From: Halobacteriales archaeon SW_9_67_24 | GTDB taxonomy: Archaea; Halobacteriota; Halobacteria; Halobacteriales; Halococcaceae | Direction: 5' to 3' | Length of the DNA: 6,230 nucleotides | Assembly: GCA_003022685.1 (NCBI GenBank) | Contig: PXSV01000090.1 | Location: 1 to 6,230, forward strand | In this document: positions 1 through 3,874 of the stretch, one piece after another | Position numbering within the stretch: position 1 is the first letter of the stretch | Layout: the number at the start of each line of letters is the position of its first letter | The notes under the pieces: generated by a model | What the model saw: the letters and a program-made list of their open reading frames with translations, nothing else | Told to the model about the DNA's origin: nothing | Databases searched by the model: none | Program-made: the position numbers and the translations under genes

Positions 1-1170
1 TGGGCGGCGCTGCTCCGGGGCGACGAGTCCTACGCCGGCAGCGAGAGCTTCCGGCGACTCGAATCCGCCGTTTCGGACGTGATGGGCTTTTCGCGCATCA
101 TCCCTGCCCACCAGGGCCGCGGCGCGGAGAACGTTCTCTATGGGTCGCTGCTCACCAAGGGCGATTACGTCCCGAACAACACCCACTTCGACACGACCCG
201 AGCGCACGTCGCGAACGCAGGCGGCGAACCCGTCGACTGCCCGATCGAGAGCGACGGGAACCACTCGTTCCAGGGCAACCTCGACGTCGAGGCAGTTCGG
301 GACCTCGCAAACGATGTCGGCGCGGACCGGATCCCCGCGGTGGTCGTCACGATCACGAACAACTCGCTGGCCGGCCAACCCGTCAGCATCGAGAACCTCC
401 GGGTGGCGCGCACGGTCGCCAACGACCTCGACGCGCGGCTCGTGATCGACGCCTGCCGCTTCGCCGAGAACGCCTATTTCGTTTCCCAGCGCGAGGCCGA
501 ATTTCAGGACGAGAGCGTCGCCGACGTGGCCCGCGAGCAGCTCGCGGTCGCCGACGCGATCGTGATGAGCGGGAAGAAGGACGGCCTCGCCAACGTCGGC
601 GGGTTCGTCGGCGTGCGCGCGGACGACGACGAACTCTACGAACGGGCCCGCCAGCGCGCGATCCTGTTCGAGGGGTTCACCACCTACGGCGGGATGGCGG
701 GCCGCGACCTCGAAGCGATGGCGGTCGGATTGGGCGAGGCAGTCGAGGAAGCCTACATCGAATCGCGCGTCGAGCAGGTCGCCGAACTCGGCGAACTCCT
801 CCAGGAGGTCGGCGTGCCGATCAGGACGCCGACCGGCGGTCACGCGGTCTACGTCGACGCCGGCGAGTTCCTGCCGTCGATTCCGCGCGAGGAGTTCCCG
901 GGCCAGGCGCTCGTGTGTGCGCTCTACCGCGAGGGCGGCGTGCGCGGCGTCGAGCTCGGCGAACTCGCCTTCCCCGGGACCGAGCGGGACCAGCTCGTCC
1001 GGCTCTGTCTGCCTCGGCGGACGTACTTCCGGGACCACCTCGAACACGTCGCCGAGACGTTCGCGGCGGTCGCCGAGCGCCGCGAGGAGCTCCCAGGGTA
1101 CGAGATCGTTGACGAACCCGAAATGAAGGAGCTTCGCCACTTCAGCGCCGAACTTCGACCGATCGAGTGA
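1..1170 (+). CDS. tnaA: Tryptophanase (beta-eliminating lyase, PLP-dependent), 5'-truncated by window edge
   Basis: The frame is open from base 1 to the TGA at 1168-1170, giving 389 visible residues. Aligned by memory to E. coli TnaA (471 aa), roughly the first 60 residues lie outside the window. Motifs seen, in order: RGDESYAGS (visible residues 6-14), HQGRGAEN, FDTTRAH, the GQPVS block, DACRFAENAYF, and MSGKKDG, the PLP-attachment signature, with the second Lys (codon 193, bases 577-579) as the Schiff-base lysine. LRHFSAEL lies close to the C-terminus. The family converts L-tryptophan to indole, pyruvate and ammonia, or L-tyrosine to phenol, pyruvate and ammonia. Two residues favour tryptophanase: Asp at visible residue 64 (Thr in tyrosine phenol-lyase) and Leu at 319 within ELGE, where the phenol-lyase has the substrate-binding Arg of ERG. 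Other stretches, such as YGGMAGRD, look more like the phenol-lyase. The protein is cytosolic and its promoter is not visible. The gene is convergent with amzA, with a 29-base overlap. Confidence 0.93.
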   Translation, partial: WAALLRGDESYAGSESFRRLESAVSDVMGFSRIIPAHQGRGAENVLYGSLLTKGDYVPNNTHFDTTRAHVANAGGEPVDCPIESDGNHSFQGNLDVEAVRDLANDVGADRIPAVVVTITNNSLAGQPVSIENLRVARTVANDLDARLVIDACRFAENAYFVSQREAEFQDESVADVAREQLAVADAIVMSGKKDGLANVGGFVGVRADDDELYERARQRAILFEGFTTYGGMAGRDLEAMAVGLGEAVEEAYIESRVEQVAELGELLQEVGVPIRTPTGGHAVYVDAGEFLPSIPREEFPGQALVCALYREGGVRGVELGELAFPGTERDQLVRLCLPRRTYFRDHLEHVAETFAAVAERREELPGYEIVDEPEMKELRHFSAELRPIE

Positions 1171-1633
1171 GGAATCTCGGCGAGAAGTTCATCACGCACT
1201 CGTCGTCGTCGCAGTGTTCGAGGCCGAGCGTGTGACCGATCTCGTGGACGACCTCCTTCCGGACGCGCTCGTTGAACACGTCCTCGTCGGTGCGCTCGGA
1301 GCGGCCGCCGTCGGCGGGGGTCTGGAGGCGATAGGTCGAGACCACGCTACCGTTACCCGAGAGGTAGGCGAGGCCAAACACGTAGTTCCGTCGGCGGTAG
1401 AAGAGGTCCTGGGTGGTGAGCGCGATGTTCTTCTCGGCCGCGCCGACCCGGCCGGCGAGCTCGATGAACGCCTCGGCGCGGTACTGGCCGCGGCCCTCGT
1501 CGTAGGCGTCGTCGGGGAGCGCCCGGGCGTCGTGGAGCGTGGCGTCGCAGTCGTAGACCGATCGGAGCCCGGCCGAGGCCGCGCGCGTTATCGGCGCGGG
1601 GACGTCACCGACCGGCACGATGTCGACGTGCAT
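1142..1633 (-). CDS. amzA: Archaemetzincin (zinc metalloprotease), C-terminus truncated
   Basis: The product is 163 aa from the ATG at 1633. The N-terminus MHVDIVPVGDVP is typical of haloarchaeal archaemetzincins. The catalytic zinc motif HEIGHTLGLEHC covers residues 130-141 (His130, Glu131, His134, His140) and is followed by Cys146 and the Met-turn Met148 in CVMNFSP. The family signature is HExxHxxGxxHCx4CxMx17CxxC, in which four cysteines bind a second, structural zinc. Here only the first two cysteines remain. After Pro152 (about base 1178) the reading frame runs through 11 unrelated-looking residues, mostly antisense to the tnaA 3' end, and stops at 1142-1144 without any CxxC. The catalytic site is intact but the structural zinc site is half missing, so the product may be unstable or inactive. 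Family members are usually somewhat longer (about 175-180 aa, from memory). A T-rich box at 1659-1663 fits leaderless transcription. Family assignment is secure; functionality is doubtful. Confidence 0.88.
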   Translation of the reverse strand: MHVDIVPVGDVPAPITRAASAGLRSVYDCDATLHDARALPDDAYDEGRGQYRAEAFIELAGRVGAAEKNIALTTQDLFYRRRNYVFGLAYLSGNGSVVSTYRLQTPADGGRSERTDEDVFNERVRKEVVHEIGHTLGLEHCDDDECVMNFSPRFLTRSVEVRR

Positions 1634-1658
1634 GCGAAGGGGTTAGGACTCCCCGATC

Positions 1659-1663
1659 ATAAA
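1659..1663 (-). promoter_or_regulatory. TATA-like box for leaderless amzA transcript
   Basis: Read on the minus strand this is TTTAT inside gcgTTTATgatc. Its centre lies about 28 bases upstream of the A of the amzA ATG (1633). That is the usual TATA-to-start spacing in haloarchaea when transcription begins at or next to the start codon. No Shine-Dalgarno sequence precedes the ATG, which fits a leaderless mRNA. The amzA-UPF0146 spacer is only 39 bases, so any UPF0146 promoter would overlap this one; I see no clear plus-strand box. Confidence 0.5.
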
Positions 1664-1672
1664 CGCCCCGTC

Positions 1673-2087
1673 GTGAACCCTCTCACTCGCGCCCTCGCCG
1701 CACGCCTCGGCGAGTTCTCCCGGCTCCGGCGCGACCGTCACGGCCACCGACGTTCGCTCCTGTGCCGTGCCCGACGACATCGCGTTCGTCCGCGACGACG
1801 TGACCGATCCCGTGCTCGACATCTACGCCGACGCCGATGCGATCTACGCCCGCAACCTTCCGCCCGAACTCCACCGCCAGGCACACGATCTCGCACGAGA
1901 GGTGGATGCCGCTTTTCTCTTTACCACGCTCGGCGGCGAGTTCCCGACCGTGCCGACCACAACCGAGACGCTTCCCGGCGGCACGCTGTTCCGGGCGATC
2001 GAGCGTGGCGGGGCCGAGCATGATCGGACTGAGGACGGAGGAGTCACGAGCGGCGACACCAGGCGACGACGGGGTGAGCGCGCGTGA
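1673..2087 (+). pseudogene. UPF0146 family protein, broken by an internal frame-changing deletion
   Basis: The gene is recognisable in two pieces. The first runs from the GTG at 1673 to about 1726 and encodes MNPLTRALAARLGEFSRL, a typical haloarchaeal UPF0146 N-terminus. The second, one base out of phase, runs from 1728 to the stop at 2085-2087 and begins GATVTATDVRSCAVPDD, followed by VRDDVTDP, NLPPELH and FLFTTLGGE, all family-like. Missing between the pieces are roughly 15-20 residues that normally carry the VEVGxG glycine-rich, Rossmann-like loop. The longest single open frame with a start codon begins at GTG 1767 (106 aa), but that codon is the Val of CAVPDD and so is an internal residue. 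The function of UPF0146 is unknown; a nucleotide- or SAM-binding-like fold has been inferred from the motif. Its stop overlaps the HAD start (GTGA, 2084-2087), suggesting translational coupling. An assembly error is an alternative explanation. Confidence 0.72.
2071..2086 (+). promoter_or_regulatory. Shine-Dalgarno and GTG start of the HAD gene, overlapping the UPF0146 stop
   Basis: GGGGTGA at 2071-2077 resembles the archaeal Shine-Dalgarno GGAGGTGA. It sits 6 bases before the GTG at 2084-2086. The UPF0146 TGA occupies 2085-2087, giving a 4-base GTGA stop/start overlap. This decides the HAD start and supports co-transcription of the two genes. Confidence 0.6.
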
Positions 2088-3709
2088 ACTGCGATGCGGT
2101 CGTGCTCGACGTCGACGGCGTGCTCGTGGATGTCGCTGACTCGTACCGCCGGGCGGTCGTCGAGTCGGTCGCGGCGGTGTACGACGGGACCATCGAGAAG
2201 AGGGAGCTCCAGGCGTTCAAAGACGCCGGCGGGTTCAACGACGACTGGGAGCTCACGAGCGCGGTCGCGCTCTACGTCCTCGCGTCGCGCGAGGGGCTCG
2301 GCATGGATATCGGGACGTTCACCGACCATATCGCGGGAACGGTCGGCGGACTCGACGCCGCCGAAACGGTGGTCACAGACGCCCTTGCGCCCGACGAACG
2401 CGAGCGCGTGCTCGCGGCGTGGGACCGCGATCGACTTCGCGACGTCTTCCAGCAGCGCTATCTCGGGCGGGATCTCTACCGCGACCTCGAAGGCGGCGAG
2501 CCCGAATCCGCGATCGCTGGCGAGGGGCTCATCCACGACGAGCCGACGCTCGTCGATCCGGCGACGCTCGACTGGCTGACGACCGAGTTCTCGGTCGGCG
2601 TCCTTACCGGGCGTCCGGCCGCCGAGGCCGCCATCGCGCTCGACAGGGTGGGACTCGACGTGCCCGCCGACCATCGGTTCACGATGGACGATCCCGCGCC
2701 AGGTAAGCCCGATCCGACGGCGCTCGTCGAACTCGCCGATCGCTTCGACGCCCACAAGACGGTGTTCGTCGGCGACACGCTCGATGACGTCCGCACGGCG
2801 ACGAACGCGAACGAGACCGACCCCAACCGCGAGTATCTCGGCGTGGGCGTGCTGACTGGCGGCCTCACCGGGGAGGAGGGCCGCGAGAAGTTCGAGCGAG
2901 CGGGCGCGGATGCCGTCGTCGAGAGCGTGAATGATCTCGGCGCGGTGTTGGAAACCGACCCGACCCCGTTGATCGTAGGCGACTCTCGCAACGCTTATTC
3001 GCCACACGGCGAAGGATGGGGCATGCGGATCGCACTCCTCGGCGGCACGGGCGACCTCGGCGAAGGCCTGGCGCTACGACTCACCCGCGACACCGACCAC
3101 GAAGTCGTCGTGGGATCGCGCGACTCAGAAAAGGCAAGTGATCGCGCCGGGGCCTACAAGGACACCCTCGCGGAGCGAGGTATCGACGCCGGGATCGACG
3201 GGTTTGCCAACCCGATGGCGGCCGAACGCGCCGATGTCGCGATTGCCTGCGTGCCGGCGTACCACCTCGCCGATACCGTCGAGCGGGTCGCTGACGGGCT
3301 CGACGACACCGTGCTCGTGAGTCCCGCGGTCGGGATGCAGCGCGACGAGGCCGGAATGCAGTACAACCCACCCAGTGCTGGGAGCGTGACCGCCCTCGCC
3401 GCCGACGCCGCACCCGAGGACGTTCCGGTCGTGGGGGCGTTCCACGGCCTCGCCGCCGGCCGGCTCGCGGATCTCGATTCGGACCTCGGCTGGGACGTGC
3501 CCGTGATCGGCGACGACGAGGGCGCGAAAACCACGATCGAGGGACTCGTCGACGCCGTCGAGGGCCTCCAGGGGCTCGATGCCGGCCCGCTCCAACAACG
3601 ACGACCTCGCGGATCTGGGCGTACGCTTCCGCTGAACCTTTTTACTGCGGGGGGATCGCGCTCGCTCACTACGTTCGCTCGCGCGACCCCCTTACAAAAA
3701 CGTTCATGA
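2084..3709 (+). CDS. HAD-superfamily (subfamily IA) hydrolase, open frame running on into npdG
   Basis: Residues 1 to about 291 form a HAD phosphatase-like protein of the haloarchaeal TIGR01548 type (family name from memory). Motif I is DVDGVLVD (nucleophile Asp9, acid/base Asp11). Motif II is the Thr of LTGRP (Thr175). Motif III is Lys208 in GKPDP. Motif IV is GDTLDD (residues 230-235), the Mg-binding acids. Residues of about 20-170 would form the helical cap. All four motifs are present, so a Mg-dependent phosphohydrolase activity is plausible, but the substrate is unknown. The family domain appears to end near VNDLGAVLE (about base 2956). No stop follows: the frame continues through 22 low-similarity codons into the npdG ATG at 3023 and finally stops at 3707-3709, giving 541 codons. 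Separate HAD and NpdG proteins are usual, so this is either a lost HAD stop or a true fusion. The last 38 or so codons after base 3592 are out of the natural npdG frame and are probably meaningless. Confidence 0.75.
   Translation: MNCDAVVLDVDGVLVDVADSYRRAVVESVAAVYDGTIEKRELQAFKDAGGFNDDWELTSAVALYVLASREGLGMDIGTFTDHIAGTVGGLDAAETVVTDALAPDERERVLAAWDRDRLRDVFQQRYLGRDLYRDLEGGEPESAIAGEGLIHDEPTLVDPATLDWLTTEFSVGVLTGRPAAEAAIALDRVGLDVPADHRFTMDDPAPGKPDPTALVELADRFDAHKTVFVGDTLDDVRTATNANETDPNREYLGVGVLTGGLTGEEGREKFERAGADAVVESVNDLGAVLETDPTPLIVGDSRNAYSPHGEGWGMRIALLGGTGDLGEGLALRLTRDTDHEVVVGSRDSEKASDRAGAYKDTLAERGIDAGIDGFANPMAAERADVAIACVPAYHLADTVERVADGLDDTVLVSPAVGMQRDEAGMQYNPPSAGSVTALAADAAPEDVPVVGAFHGLAAGRLADLDSDLGWDVPVIGDDEGAKTTIEGLVDAVEGLQGLDAGPLQQRRPRGSGRTLPLNLFTAGGSRSLTTFARATPLQKRS
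2994..2999 (+). promoter_or_regulatory. TATA-like box for leaderless npdG transcript
   Basis: The box CTTATT lies in a locally AT-richer stretch of very GC-rich sequence. It is centred about 26-27 bases before the A of the npdG ATG (3023). This is the spacing expected for a haloarchaeal leaderless promoter, and there is no good Shine-Dalgarno before that ATG. It suggests that npdG starts its own transcript even though the HAD reading frame runs through this site. Confidence 0.5.
3023..3635 (+). pseudogene. npdG: F420H2:NADP oxidoreductase (NADPH-dependent F420 reductase), C-terminal deletion and frame break
   Basis: NpdG transfers hydride between NADP(H) and coenzyme F420 in the cytosol. Starting at ATG 3023 the product begins MRIALLGGTGDLGEGLALR, the NADP-binding Rossmann loop. 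SRDSEKA follows (Ser32, Arg33, Lys37), matching the 2'-phosphate contacts of the Archaeoglobus enzyme. Downstream are LVSPAVG, GAFHGLAAGRLADLD, WDVPVIGDD and LDAGPL, all family blocks, so the first 190 codons (to 3592) look intact. The expected next block (SNxxxVESLTPLILNI-like, about 17 residues) is absent. The natural C-terminus NNDDLADLGVRFR followed by TGA resumes at 3594-3635, one base out of phase. The deletion is therefore about 50 or 53 bases. Read as it stands, translation instead continues with QQRRPRGSGRT to 3709. The missing block lies in the C-terminal region of this small enzyme and its loss probably abolishes or weakens activity. An assembly error is possible. The HAD frame enters from upstream without a stop. 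Confidence 0.82.
3639..3643 (+). terminator. Oligo-T terminator after npdG
   Basis: A run of five T (ctttttac) begins four bases after the natural npdG TGA (3633-3635). Archaeal transcription commonly ends in short T tracts just after the stop. It is followed within ten bases by a strong hairpin (3649-3691). Its position right after 3635 also supports 3635 as the original npdG end rather than 3709. Confidence 0.45.
3649..3691. repeat. Imperfect inverted repeat/hairpin
   Basis: The left arm gggggatcgcgc (3650-3661) pairs with the right arm gcgcgaccccc (3681-3691), with one bulged A. The inner loop is itself semi-palindromic (gctcgctcac ... gttcgctcgc). Being between convergent genes, it could help end transcription from either side. 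Haloarchaeal spacers often carry such AGCGAGC-type palindromes; a specific function is not known. Confidence 0.5.
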
Positions 3710-3742
3710 AAAACCCCCGCTTGCTCACTCCGTTCGCTCGCG
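3660..3742. repeat. Two direct copies of a 24-base AGCGAGC-type palindromic repeat
   Basis: Copy 1 is 3660-3683 and copy 2 is 3719-3742. They match at 22 of 24 positions, differing at the fourth (C/T) and twelfth (A/C). Each contains GCTCAC(T) followed by CGTTCGCTCGCG. The 35 bases between them hold two A5 tracts (3696-3700 and 3709-3713). Confidence 0.55.
3696..3713 (-). terminator. Possible oligo-T terminators for maeB
   Basis: On the minus strand the A5 runs at 3696-3700 and 3709-3713 read as T5 tracts and are followed by the 3649-3691 hairpin. They lie about 160 bases beyond the maeB stop (3875-3877) and are the nearest T-tracts downstream of it. The assignment is tentative because of that distance. 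Confidence 0.3.
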
Positions 3743-3809
3743 GTAGAACTACTGGCGCTTTCCGCACAGCACCGCTGAAGCCCTCGACGCTCGCTACGCT
3801 CGCGTCTCC

Positions 3810-3824
3810 CCTTCATCCGCCAGG
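3810..3824 (+). repeat. Left arm of a 15-base inverted repeat flanking maeB
   Basis: ccttcatccgccagg at 3810-3824 is the exact reverse complement of cctggcggatgaagg at 6216-6230. Both arms lie close to a cgagcgtagcgag-type palindrome (about 3788-3804 and 6178-6190). The right arm touches the window edge, so the match may be longer. This looks like a modular interspersed repeat rather than transposon ends, because the flanking modules are not in mirrored order and no transposase is present. Confidence 0.5.
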
Positions 3825-3874
3825 CACCGCTACCGCACCGCTTCCGCAACCACACCCCGGACGCGGACAGTCGA

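Larger units (their letters stand above)
3636..3874. other. Gene-free, repeat-rich spacer between convergent npdG and maeB
   Basis: These 239 bases lie between two convergent genes. They contain an oligo-T tract, a large imperfect hairpin, two copies of a 24-base GCTCGCTCAC/GTTCGCTCGC-type repeat, a third palindromic element (cgctcgctacgctcgcg, from 3788), two A5 tracts and one arm of an inverted repeat shared with the right edge of the window. The open frame starting at 3706 runs on antisense to maeB and has no family-like features. I see no gene here. Confidence 0.6.

Noticed and set aside
1214..2023. 269-codon open frame on the plus strand
   Set aside because: Its first part is antisense to amzA, which has clear family motifs. 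Only a short middle part (1673-1726) is real UPF0146 N-terminus, and the rest is Arg-rich and out of frame with UPF0146.
1844..3007. 387-codon open frame on the minus strand
   Set aside because: It is antisense to the HAD gene, whose four catalytic motifs are on the plus strand. The product is a low-complexity GC-rich shadow.
3590..3600. Programmed ribosomal frameshift in npdG
   Set aside because: There is no slippery sequence at the junction, and about 17 conserved residues are missing, which frameshifting cannot explain.
3649..3742. Possible CRISPR-like array
   Set aside because: There are only two imperfect copies, with a 35-base spacing, and the units are self-palindromic AGCGAGC-type elements with no leader or cas gene.
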